A DNA stretch of 64,000 nucleotides from Tubiluchus corallicola (lineage: Eukaryota > Priapulida > Priapulimorpha > Priapulimorphida > Tubiluchidae). Location: assembly GCA_030141605.1 (NCBI GenBank), contig JAQGDQ010000004.1:186001-250000 (forward strand). The letters are read 5' to 3'. The notes beneath the pieces were generated by a model that worked only from the letters and a program-made list of their open reading frames with translations, ran no database searches and was not told the origin of the DNA. Each line of letters starts with the position of its first letter. Within the stretch, counting starts at the first letter, position 1. Positions 12,321 to 25,133 of the stretch are shown here, piece by piece. Made by a program: the position numbers and the translations under genes.

Positions 12321-13517
12321 TACATTTTTTGGTGTCAAAATATTGAAAATAACTACTAAAAGCCATTTTTGGGTACTACTTAACTTCTTGTATGTATACA
12401 AAAGACCATAAAAGGCCTAAGATTCGAAATAAACTCAAGATGGATTAAGACATAATTGATTGTTGAGTCTAAAACGATAATATTTTATTTAAAAATTATT
12501 AACGGTTTCCAGTTTCTGAGTATGTTCTCTCTCTCACATATTTCAGAGAAGCATCATAAACAGTATGCAAGATGATGTACATATTTGTATTATGTATAAC
12601 TACATAATACAGAATGTGTAATTATTTGTTAGTTCTAAGCAAAACACACATTAGATTCAGTTTTGAAATCAGAAACTTAGGATTTGTGTAATAAAAATGA
12701 CCATCTGCTAATAATACAAGCACAAAGGAAGCTAAGATAAATTAAATCAAGCAAGTAAGCCGTCAAAATTCAACCCGTTTTGCCTTTATTAGAAGCCTAA
12801 CACCATTAAGCTTTCCACACTGCAGATGTGTTCTATGTGTTATGTGTTAATTATTCTAATTCTTGTCACTAAAAATTATTTTGAACACTTTTTGTGGTCT
12901 GAAATGTAAGTTAAATCATTTATTAAAAGTTTGAAATGAAATTGCCATTTTGCATGAGGTCTGTCCACTCTTTCTACACAAATCAGCTTCGACCTTATTC
13001 AAAGCACAAAACAGCTTCGTTCTACTTATTGCCTTTACATAAATAATAAAAAAATCTTACAGTATGAAAAGACAGAAACAAGATGAAAAGATACGATGTT
13101 TTACTACATCACTGTATACTCACTTTCTGCAAAAACAAAAAAGAGATTTGTTGGGATTTTATAATGGTAGCAGACTACTAAGTAATTATGGGCGGAATAA
13201 ATCACAGAAAAAAATACACGGAAAACACAAAAAGCAAAAAATACTACAATTAAAATTGTACTTACTACTAAGTGAGAACACCAGTTACGTGGCAAATAAA
13301 TTTGTACTAAAAAGTATGGGCCTACTTTCCCATAATTGATGTTCTTGGCTTCTTGCTACCGTGCCTTTTTTGGTGTACATAATTTTCTAAGGGATGAGGG
13401 CCTGCATTAAATAATAATGTTTCATCTGCCATGTTTTTTCTGGTGCACAAGCCCTGCTAATTGACATGTACTTAACAGATGCATTTTAACTGATACACAT
13501 GCCATACTAATTTTGAA

Positions 13518-13935
13518 TGGGAAGAAAATGAAATTTTAAAGTATATTCCAAAAAACTTTCCTTACAAAATTATATTGCTTGGTATGTTTACCTGTTTGAA
13601 AGCTTTATGTAATTGGAAAAGAAAATTTTTTAATAATATTCATACCACCTGGCTTAAAATAGCACTGCACTGCCATCCTACCACTAATTCACCAAAAAAC
13701 ACATTATTTTTCTTATTAACAATATAAAGCAATTTAAACTTTTGCTTAGTTAGTGATGAGTTTGCTTCGAATGCACTGTTCATTTTTTCAAACTTGTGTG
13801 ATGTTATCTAAACTTGTTTCAAACAAAATACCTTTAAAATAATTGTGCCAAATGGTCATCGTGGAAATTTAAATTTACAGGTTTATATAGCATTACTGCT
13901 AATGCAAGCCCTGTATGCAATAAGACTGCATGTAA
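13518..13935 (+). repeat. Unnamed dispersed repeat, copy A
   Basis: Shares an ordered series of blocks with the copies at 32097, 43845 and 46456: CCAAAAAACTTTCC, a TTACCTGTTTGAAAG-like block, TTTTGCTTAGTTAGT, an ATGGTCATCGTGG-like block, and GCAAGCCCTGTATGCAATAA. It lies in the first intron region of the coiled-coil gene. No transposase or polymerase signature is visible. The rest of 12321-15817 shows only AT-rich intronic sequence. Confidence 0.6.
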
Positions 13936-15817
13936 ATTTTCAAATGATTTTTTAAGTTTTCTTTCTCACTAAGTACTCTTGTTGGTGTGCAGAGATTGTT
14001 ATGAAAAGATTGGCATCATCTAACAATTTTTTGATTGCCACATTTTGTTGGTACTCGTCAGAGCCTTTAAGCGAAGATTTGCTATATTTTATTATAACTT
14101 ATAAAACCAAAAATATCGAATTTCTGTCATTTTCCTCATTTTCTCCATGTGTTCAATTCCGTGGCTAAATCATCCTAGCAGTTTTAAAATTTAAAATCAT
14201 ACCAACCGATTCTTCGGTCAAACATGTGCATCCTTAAAAAATGTACAGGGTAAATTTTATCTCGATAGATGGTGTAAACTACCCAACCTGTCTTAATATT
14301 CAGCCTTAGTTGATGGCAAAAAGTTATTTAATAAACTTATGATGATTTATCCAGATTGTCTGACAGATTTTTGTGTAGTGATAATGATATATTTCACTAT
14401 GATGATGCTATGTATTGAAACATGTGCATGCTAGTAAATTTATATTTTCTTTTAAAGGAAAACAGGATGCCTTTTTATATGTCATCCTGTTTTGAAGTGC
14501 GGTAAAGAGTATGCATTTGAATACCTATTAGTTATGCCAAACGATTTCTGATAACTAAATACAAGTAAAAATGGTTTGCAAGCACAACAAGTGATGACAT
14601 CTTCATTGAACATAATTTTATAATGACACAAACATTCAATGTGCATTCAACGTGTTTGAGAAAGCAAAATTGAAATACAGTGTTACTGTACAACATTCAG
14701 TGTGATATGCAAAAACTTGACAAATTGTTTAAAAATCTAAATTTCAAGTTTAGTACTTGAGTTCTTGAATGTGTGCCACATCACAACTGAACTAAGAGGT
14801 ACAGCGACTGTTTTTGGTGCAAACCATTTCCAAGGTCCCAGCACTTTTGTCCATCTAACAAGAGGATGTCAAAATGTCCGTAAAGCGAAAAACAGATAAC
14901 ATGAATTTGAAATTAAACTGCCATTTTGATTAATTATTCTTACATGTAAGCCATTTTTGAAAAAAATTCCCATTCAATATTTATATGTTAGCTTAATAAG
15001 CTACTGGTATGGTTTTGCACTGGGTCTCTGGTTGCATGGGATGTGAGTAATTTTTTCAAAATTTTTATTTGCACTCGTTTGTTATAAAATATAAGGTGCT
15101 GCTCTCCTCACGTGCATTGTCAAAATCAAATCTGTAGTATGCCTTGTAGGTCAATTTGAACGAAAAGGGTGTAATTATAAGGCAATTGATTCTGAAGTAA
15201 ACCTGTGATACAAATAGTTTTTATTTATTAAAGTGTTGGAGTAAATTTAAGTACAGCTAGCATTTGTTATGCTACAGTCTACAGCATCCAATAAAAGAAT
15301 AATGTAACCTTCTTTTCCACTTTATATAATTGCATTGTATAATCAATAATTATTGCAACCAATTATTACATTACAACTCTGCCATCGTTAGACTGGCCTT
15401 TATCATCATTACCTTTGATGATTGAATGTGAAAGATTGTTAATGTTTAATTAATGAGCTTATGATTACTGCAACCCACTTAATGAATGCTAGCCAGCTAG
15501 TAGTTACAACCATACAGGTGCAAACATTGGATGAGACTGCTCAAAGGTAGGCCCATATGTCACTTTATTTCTATTGGTTGTGGTAACAATAACTTATGTT
15601 AAATATTAATCACCCTTTCTTTTGGATTTGGACTATTTGTGTTGCGACAGTACGTCATACTCATTGTGATGTGGAACATGCTGCAACCGAAATTACGTGC
15701 TCTGAAATCATCTAAAGATGACAGCTGTAATTTTTAGCTTTTCTACGAAAATTATGTTCTTAGTGTGACACATTGCTAACATTTTTTAGCAATTTTTTTA
15801 CATATTGTTTGTTTTAG

Positions 15818-18800
15818 GGAGCCCCAACACACCGCAAAGTACTACCTCAGATGACAACTTAAGTTTCAAGCATCTGATACCAACAAAGATGCCTCGTGGA
15901 GTAGGAAAAAACATTGCTGCTAATTTTCCTGCTACTAGTAGCCAAAGGTTTGTTACTTTTATTTTACACAGTTGCAGTGCTATATGCATAAATAGGTAAC
16001 TAAAGAGGATATGATAAATTTATTTGGAAATTTGGGTTTTAGAAATCGAAATTTGCAATTTTTGTTTGCTTGAATTTGACTGTAAGCCAGAATTTTGGCA
16101 CTAAAAGTGAGTTTTCCTTTTTTTAGGTTTTTCAATATAATAATAATAATAATAATAATTTCGTTTAGAACACAGTCCAAGATAACATCGTAAGTAACTC
16201 AATACTTATTTCCACCACAGTGGTCCTGATTATTATTACTCACACGTAACTTCGATAAACCCTATCGTGCTTGGTCGAAGAACCAGCGGTACCATTTTTC
16301 AAGTCTTTGGTATGACTTTGTCGAGAATTGAACCCACGACCTCCCAGGTGGTAAGCGAGCATGCTACCATTGAGCTACGCCACCCGGTATAAATATGAAA
16401 TTTGAACAAATGGGACATTGGGAATAAGTTTGTATATGAACCTATTTATATCTGCTACATACTGTAGCCAAACTTATTAACTATTACGAAGACTTTAATT
16501 TCATTAGCTTTTTTATTGCACTAGTCCATCATTGTACTTTCTGCCACTGAAGCCTGTAATTAAGTTACATGTATGCCAAACTGATGATTGTGCTTAAGTT
16601 CATGTATTTATCCCATTTATTTCGAATATATAGTTTACTGCAATAAATTATAAGAAATATAGATATATAGGAAGAAATTTACAGTTTATATATTTATATA
16701 TGCCATTCATTTTGAACATATAGTTTGCTGCAATAAATTGTAAAAAATACAAATATGTAGGAAGAAATTTACAGCATTAGTACCTGCACTAGCACACAGA
16801 AATATATACATAAAAATATTAGTACATAAAACCAAATGGAAGAAAAAAATCACAGTACAAATATATTTATCTTCCACAAACATAGTTCTAACAAATTAGT
16901 TGTCTGTTTGCTCATTGGCTAGCGCAGCTTTTCAAGAAATTTCAGTTTTACTAAAAAGTGGTCCAATAAAAGTCATCTAAATTGCTTGAAAACAACTTAA
17001 CAAATTTGCATGTAATTTTATAAATACATTATGAAGCACAATATTATAACGGAAACCCGGTCCGAATTTACTGTGGAAAGTTTGCATAGCAGTAAGTGCT
17101 ATGCTAAGAAATTTGCGTAGTAAGTGTTGTGCTATGCAAATTTAGAATTGTGTAGCAATCTCATAGTTTTGGTTAACATTTTGTAACTATTGTAAAAACA
17201 AAAACACCTAAAATTAGAGGTGTTTAAATCTTGCCACGTTTTTGACTCGATCTTTACTATCTATTGTTCACATCAAATTTTCATAAATACACCTTAAGGT
17301 TTAGCTACCAAAACATTTATCTGAACAATTCAATACTACAAGTAATTTTAGAGATGAGCATGTAAGTTTAAACTGTGTTTTTTACAGAATGAAATAACTC
17401 CACATAAATTATTTTATTTTAAAAACATTTAATTTCTTGCAGTTGCTTTTTTTTGCTTAGCTATTTAGTTACTTGTATAGACATTTTAAATGTTTTTAGG
17501 GGCACATGATAGTTTTTCATTTCAAAAATCTATTTTTATTATTTAGGAAGTAATGCAACCTCACATATGAGCAATACATGCTGTATAATGTTTTTTTTTT
17601 CATTTTTTAGTAAATTGGCTATAAGTAATATTGATCCCAGCAATGTTGAGGTAGAGTACATAAAAAATCTACAACAACAGATTTACTTCCTAGAACTTGA
17701 AGTCAGCTTTTTATATCCTTTTGTAATTTTTTATGTATTTTGATAAAATGTTCTAACAAAAACATAATATTTGTTAGGTTCTGTTTTAGCTTATGTTGTT
17801 GCTGCTCTGTGCTATTATGTTGATATTTCTAGATGTTTAATTTTCATCACTTGATACTAGATGGCAGCAGCACGACGTGAATCATGAGCTTCACACTTAC
17901 TGGCTCTTGATGTGCGTCTAGATGCGTGGCTTGTGTTCGCGCTTGAATAACGTACGCTGTGATTGATAAAATTGATATTAGCAAAACAAGTTAAACTCAT
18001 TCAACGCTTTTCTTCGTGATGTCTACCACAGTTAAGAGGATTTTGGAAACGTGTTATGTTGTCTACGGCCATACTACGTTGAAAACACCGGTTCTCGTCT
18101 GATCACCGAAGTTAAGCAACGTCGGGCCTGGTTAGTACTTGGATGGGTGACCGCCTGGGAATACCCGGTGCCTGTAGGCTTTTTCATTTTTTGCATAATA
18201 AAAATTTATAACAATTAAGTTGGTCTGACTTAAAATTTATGAGAATACATGATAAGAAAGTTACAAAATTCAGGTACGAATATTATGAAAAAAGTGGTCA
18301 ATAAAATGTTTTGTATCAAGGTTTAATTCAGCAAAGCTTAAAAATATAAAACTTATTGAAATTTCTGTACTTAAGCTATTTTGCTATTGGAAGCAAGCTT
18401 TTTAAATAATTGTCTGCCAAGTTTGAACTACTTCTTAGTGGTCAATTTGTCCGAAAACTCTACTGTTTTAATATACTTTACCTTACATATGTAATTCTAA
18501 TTGCTCTGTTAAATGTTAAGTAAAACAGTTTGTGATGCAGCCAGTTTGTCGGAAAACTCTTATGTAGTGTACATAATCACACTAAATGATAGCTGCATAC
18601 CTAGCTGTATTTTTATATTACTTCTATAGGTGGCAGCCCTGTAGTGTATTGTAAAATGTGTTTTGAATTCCTTACATCATGTACAGTGTTTTAGAATTAT
18701 TTTTATTTTGTTCTATTTTCATTAGTTTGTCGGAAATAGTTATTGACTAATGTTGCTTTTTTATAAGTTTCAGCAGCAGATAAAATTTTTACTACTGCTT

Positions 18801-21800
18801 AAAAATAATTTATCACTTATCCTCCATTTTAGACATGGTTTATAAACCACAAATAGCTAAAAGGTTTTGTGTACATATCATTGGCAGCATCTTTACTGAA
18901 ATGTTTCAAGCAAACAAAAAAGAAACTGCAATTATAAATCCCAGATGTAGTCTGATTTTACTTTTATATTCATGTAATAAACTGTAATGCAAATTGTAAA
19001 AGTACGCTTTCGGAAATACTTGAGAAATGATTGATTAACATTTGAGATTGAACATTTGTAGTTTTGAGTTTAAGTCAGGATTTGATCCTACTGGTGTGAT
19101 ATAATGGTGCAGACTGTATGTCTAGGTATGCAGTAATAATTATGTTTGACTTCATTATTTCTCTATTTTCTCATAACCTGTCTAACAGTTATATAAAAAT
19201 GCTTTCAGATATGTCTGTGATCTAATTCGTATTTAGCAATGTAATCTAAAGTCGCATAATAAAAATTAACGTACGTAAATGTAGTTGACAGTAATAATAT
19301 ATTGAACAGAGTTGAGAACTAATAAAGAGAGGGCTTTGAGAAGTCAAGTGACTTCCAGTTACAATTGCCATTTTACTGACCATAGTAGCAGAACTTCATA
19401 AGTGCAAAAATTAACCTTATGCTGGCAAAGAGTTTGGTAGAAAAGCACCTTTGTGGAAATAGTGATTGATGTTCCTATTATGATGTTTTTATTATGCCTT
19501 AACTTATCACTTACACGAGAGCTGGCGAAGAAGACATCAGATCTTCATCCGGCTATGACGGTAGAAGCTGAAAAAATGCTCTTGAAGTTGCGGGTAAGAT
19601 TTGTTGAAAGGATACTGCCATTATACTTGACTTTATACTACACCTGCCTTGTTATGAAAGCAAAATTAAAAGAGTTATGTGTGTCATGGTTTTCCAAGTT
19701 TTGTGAACTGATGTTTGTTGGCCAGTTTTCACTTTCCTTGCAAATAATGGCTAAGGTTAATGGTGGTAAGATGTTTGCAAGGTTGTAGAATTTTTTACAG
19801 TCTAATCACATTTATTTTAATAATTTAGAGCCTTTTGTTTACCCAACATGTAAAACTGCTGTTTTATAGACTCACAATTTTTTTTAATAACATTAGAAAA
19901 CTTTCTAGCATCTCTAGTGATTTGTTATGAACATAATTGTTTTATTAAATACCAACATTCTGTAGGAATTGCAAACTGAAGTGGATCACCTTCGAGCCGA
20001 ATTACGGAAGAAGAATTCATTGCTGGAGGTAGCAGAAGCAGAGAAGTCAAAGTTCCAGGATAAACTGAGGCATATAGATGGTATGATGTGATTAAAACTA
20101 AAGAGTGACAGAGAGATGATGACGATGACATGAACATATAAACATGCTAATACTGTTTCTGTTGCCATCATTTTTAATTATCATTTCTGGCTTATCTCAA
20201 TCTTAGCTACTCATAGCAATGTATTCTGCCAGCAAAACTTACAGTTATATTGTACAGAGTCTTTTTGTTAGACTAGCATAATGTATGAGAACTATAATGC
20301 AAGGCTTAACTTTAACTTTAATACATTTCTGCTGAAAATTATTAACATAAGAAAACTGTTTTCCCTATGTGAAGTAGTTTAAAAACTTGGTTGCTTTCCC
20401 TTTGTTTCTGACTAGCCAACTTTCATGGAGTTATTCGATTGCACATTTCTAGATGAGAAAAGTCGAAGCAAACGAGTGATGGTTGAAGAATTAATTGACA
20501 TGAAAAAGCAAATTGAGAGTTTAAAGAAAGATTTAACATCAAGAGATGTTGAAGTGCGAGACTTACAATCAGAACTTGAAGAAAAAGATGTTGTCGTCAG
20601 AAATTTGGAGAATAAACTGAAGGATGCTCAGAAACAGGTGATTAAATTGTTGTGCAGCTTTTGATTAAACTAGAAGTAATGGCTTTGTTTCCCCCTGGCT
20701 GTAAATTGCACATTGCTCTTCTGTCATAGAAAGAAACTTTGCTAACATTTGGTTATTAATTTTAATGCAAGAAAAGGCAAAGCTGCAAGGAAGATGAATC
20801 TTTGAGTGGTTTCTGTCTGGGGAAGGCCACATGAATAACAGCATTCTAAAATTTTACACCTGTATTTATGGATCCATAAACTGTAAATTCATGTCAACTA
20901 CAAAAGCATACAAAATATTTAAAATTTTGGGAAATTGATTTTGCTAATCGATTTACAGGTACTAAGCAAAAATTTGTGAGCTTTGTAGCTTTGTCATTCT
21001 GCAATGAAGAAAGAAATTTTATTTTAGATACATTATTCAGAGGAACATCACAACAAGATGCTAATGCAACTTGAAGACAAAAAAGTAGATGCTCTCCGAA
21101 AAGAATCAGCACTAAAGGAATTAGAGGATAAGTACTATAGTAGCACAGCTTCTGTGCAGGAAGCTACAATCAAAGGTTTTAGGGTGAGTATTTTGTCACA
21201 TCTTTAATCTTTTTATCTTACTCTTAAAGTGTTTTCTCAAATATTATTTTTCGTAGAAACTCGATGAATAATCAGCTGCTTGATATTGGTTTATGTTACA
21301 TGTCGTAAACTTATGTAATTTTTGTCTATTTGTCGGTATAAAAACATTGCAAATATAAATTATCTTTTTTAAGATAGTAATTCAAATGAGGCTCAAAATA
21401 TTTTACTAATTGTTGGTAATGTGACTGAGCATTACTACTGACTTTTTCTTTACTTACACGTAATACTTGCCCAGTTTTGCTGAAGTTATTACCGAAACAA
21501 AAATTTTCTTTCGGTTTCCCAATAATTGCACTTTCGATTCAGTTTTGTTTTCTCCAAAAATTATTAACTTTTGTAGTTGAAACTTTCGGTAATGCCGACG
21601 ACTGTGAAGCTTTACAGACACAATTAACCAAAATGTAAAAGTGTAATTTGAACAAAATCAAGTTTCATTTTATAATTACCATCATTATCTTTAAGCGAAA
21701 GCATTGTTCTACCTTTACTTATGTCAGTTTTGATAATAATTGGTTTCGATAACATCCCTGACTTTTTTTTGCGACTGTCTCTTTAACTGAAATTACTTTC

Positions 21801-24800
21801 AATTGTATATCACTCGCAAGTATTTGATCAGAAAGCTAGATATGCAAATGTGTTTTTGTGCGAGAATTGTGCGTACTGCAGCTATGCATTTTAAACAATT
21901 TATGTGATGTTAAGGAGGAGATTCGAATATTGAAACAACGTCTGAAGGAAACAGAAATGAATGCAGATCATGATCGCTATCTTAGGAGCAAGGTATGTCA
22001 TACTTTCACTGCCAGAAACTAATAAAAAAATTTTATCCTCACAAAACAGTGTTCTACATAAGTAAATTTAACTTTGATGCTAACACTACAGCAACTTTGT
22101 GTTGGTACATACAATTTATTGCAATTATAATATTTCAGTCAAGCTGATAAATTAAATTGCACTTTACACAACTTGAAAAAACACAAGTTACAGTAACATG
22201 CTCTGACACTAATCATTAGTATGTAGCCTTGTTAGAACAAGAGTTGCCTATATTGCGATTACTCATAATTATTCCGTGTGTTGTGCCATTTCACAATATT
22301 TCTTGGTCTGCACTAAATCAGTCAGATGTGTGATAAAACTCATACATCTATATATTATACTTATATTCAATAATACAATTTTTAATGTGAGAATTATTTT
22401 ATAAAGAAGTACTTATTTTTGCTCATCTTTACGGATAACCCTAGAAGCAATTAAATGTACTGCATTGTTGTGCTATTCAGTTTGCAAAAAATCAGTCAGT
22501 CTCAACAAAAGCGAGAATCCAAATTTTTATTCACAAATGGTATCACTGAGGTACTTATGACCAGGATCAATAAATTATTCCACTATCATTTTATTGTACA
22601 CAGCTTATTTAAAAAACGAAATTTTTATTAGCTCTTCCATATCCAGTGTCTCCTTGATTTCTTTTTTATTTTTTGCATGTATTTCTTGCTTTCTATGTTT
22701 ATTTATTTTTTGTGAAAAAAGGGTGAGAAAAAGATACAAGGTGAGAGTACAAGAAAGATACAAGGAAAAAAGGAGAAAGCAGATAATAGAAAGATAGAGA
22801 GTGGAGAGAAAGAGGAAAAGGAACTAGAAAGAAATTGAGGGCATTGACTGAGCTTGACAAATCAGAGTTTTCAGTGTGGCGGTCTTTTGTGTTTTTTGGA
22901 GCTGCTCTTGTTTAGGATTGATTTTGGACTTGAGCATATTCAGGTCAACCATCAAGAGATATTTTTTAAATTTTATTTTAATTATAAGCTCCCACGTTGT
23001 CATCTTCAGCTCTTATTATTTTGTCAACTATTTTTTACTGTTTTTTCTAATGTAACCTTTTATACATTTTGGCCAGCTACTTTCTGGTCACTTTTTGTAA
23101 AAAAAAAATGGAAATTTGTTAAAATTTCGCTGGTGTACCAGTTTCCCTTGACCCTGTTTTGTGTAGCTTTGGGTGTGCGACACTAAGTGTAAACACTGAA
23201 AGCACAGTCTCTTTCTGTCTCTCCTTGTAGACAATTTTTCCAAGAAATGCCTTTGGCTATACTTGGTGTTAGCCATAAAATTTTATGAGTTTTAAATACT
23301 TGTGCTAATAAAAGCTGTATCAAATTTCAGAAATATCAAATTTTTAAAAACAAACCATTAAAATTGATTAATTAAATGATTTTTTTCAATGTTTATATTA
23401 ATATTTTATTTACCTGTTATTTGACAATTAATCAACATTTTTCTGTAACTGCGTGTAACATGAAACTCAAGCTGGCTAATATTTGTAATTAGTGTTGTTA
23501 TTAACTTTAATTTTCAGTAGAATCATTTCAGGGGAGCTATATAACTTGTACAGTAGGATCTCAGTTACCCGGATAGTCCAGTTCTGAGAGGTGGAAAAGC
23601 TTGAATAACCGAGAAAGTCCATATAATCAGACTTATCTTAGTTTCGCTTAATCAAAAACTTGCCACTGGACAAATTGTTAAATGAAGTCTTTATGATTGA
23701 TTGATTACTAAAATTAACTTTGAATTTCAAACTTGTTGAAAGTTCCTAACTAGCCAAAGCCTCTATTTTAAGTTTTTATTCTGCCTTGTTGGCATTATTA
23801 CTCAGCTATATGCAGTCAGTCACTCACTCCTGTTTCAAGTAATGCATTCCCTGATCATTTTTTCTAGCACTGTAGATGAGTGATTCTATTTTGGGCAAAG
23901 GTACGATCCTCACTGCAATCGCATTTTGTATAATGTTTAGCAATGAGGTAACAATTAATGAGAATTCGGGAGAAGTATTTCAAGACTGGGAGAAAGAAAA
24001 AAAGAAATTAGGAGGCTACCATTAAAATCGGAAGTCTCCCAATTAGACCTGAGAGTTTGAATGTCTGGCTTAATACCCAACAAACTTTCATGTTGTTGCA
24101 CAGTATACTAATTTAGTTAATTCTGCATCTTAGTTTTAGAAATCATTCCTTTTTTGTGATGGTTCAGGTCACAGAGTGCAGTTTTTCCGGTTCCTGCAGA
24201 TTTAAGGACCCATAATAAGTAATTTGGACATAGTTTCTAGGTCTGTTGCTGGCAATTTTTGACTCTTACAACTAATTGACGACAGTTTACACATTCACAC
24301 TAAACTGAAGGTCACAAGAAGAAACCAGCATTATCAAATTGTTTTCACAGTCATCAACTATGTAATACAACAATAAAATTAACTTTTATTTTCAAAGTAA
24401 AAGGATGTCAGCATTTGTTGCTCTGTGCACTATATATTCATTCATAACTTTGTTAAAGCTGTTTCATTGCTTTTTGGTCATCGTGTATGATCTCAAGCAT
24501 TTCACTACAACCATTTGCCCACATATAATAAAACGGTAAACGCATTAGTCTCATTACTTTATATGTGCTTCTTTGGTTCTTTAAGCTATGGATGAGCTGT
24601 TTATTTCTGAGTTTGTAAACTAGCCACATTTTGGCTTTTTCTTGACATTGTGCATGATGTTTATGATTTTTATTTGATTTAGTCATTTCTTTTTGGAGTG
24701 CCCTATTTTTTAGGTTTTTTTCTTTAGATGGCTGATGACAAAGGTTCACTTATTAGGGAAAATGCTGCATTAGGTTCCCAAGTTGTTGAACTTCAGAAAC

Positions 24801-25064
24801 AATTGGACATGGTAAGTTTTTACAGCTGTCTCTGTGTGTTATGCATGCTCAGATGCAGTAACAACACAACTGTCAATCAGTTGTTAAATATAAGCACAGA
24901 ATGACTAAAGATCAGCTGTTTTTTATACAATTTGACACACTGCAAGACAGAATTCAGTATTCAAAGGTGAGTCGTGCAACATGATATATATGGCGTGCTC
25001 GGAACCTGGCTGTTCCTGTAAGATGAGCCGTTGAATCAGCAGAGGTATCTCAGCTACATTTGAT

Positions 25065-25133
<69 letters not shown>

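Noticed and set aside
13064-13339. 91-codon lysine-rich frame
   Set aside because: AT-rich intronic sequence without splice support or family resemblance.
16317-16388. tRNA gene on the minus strand
   Set aside because: A- and B-box blocks are present, but no 3' acceptor strand pairs with the 5' end; body and tail show a SINE.
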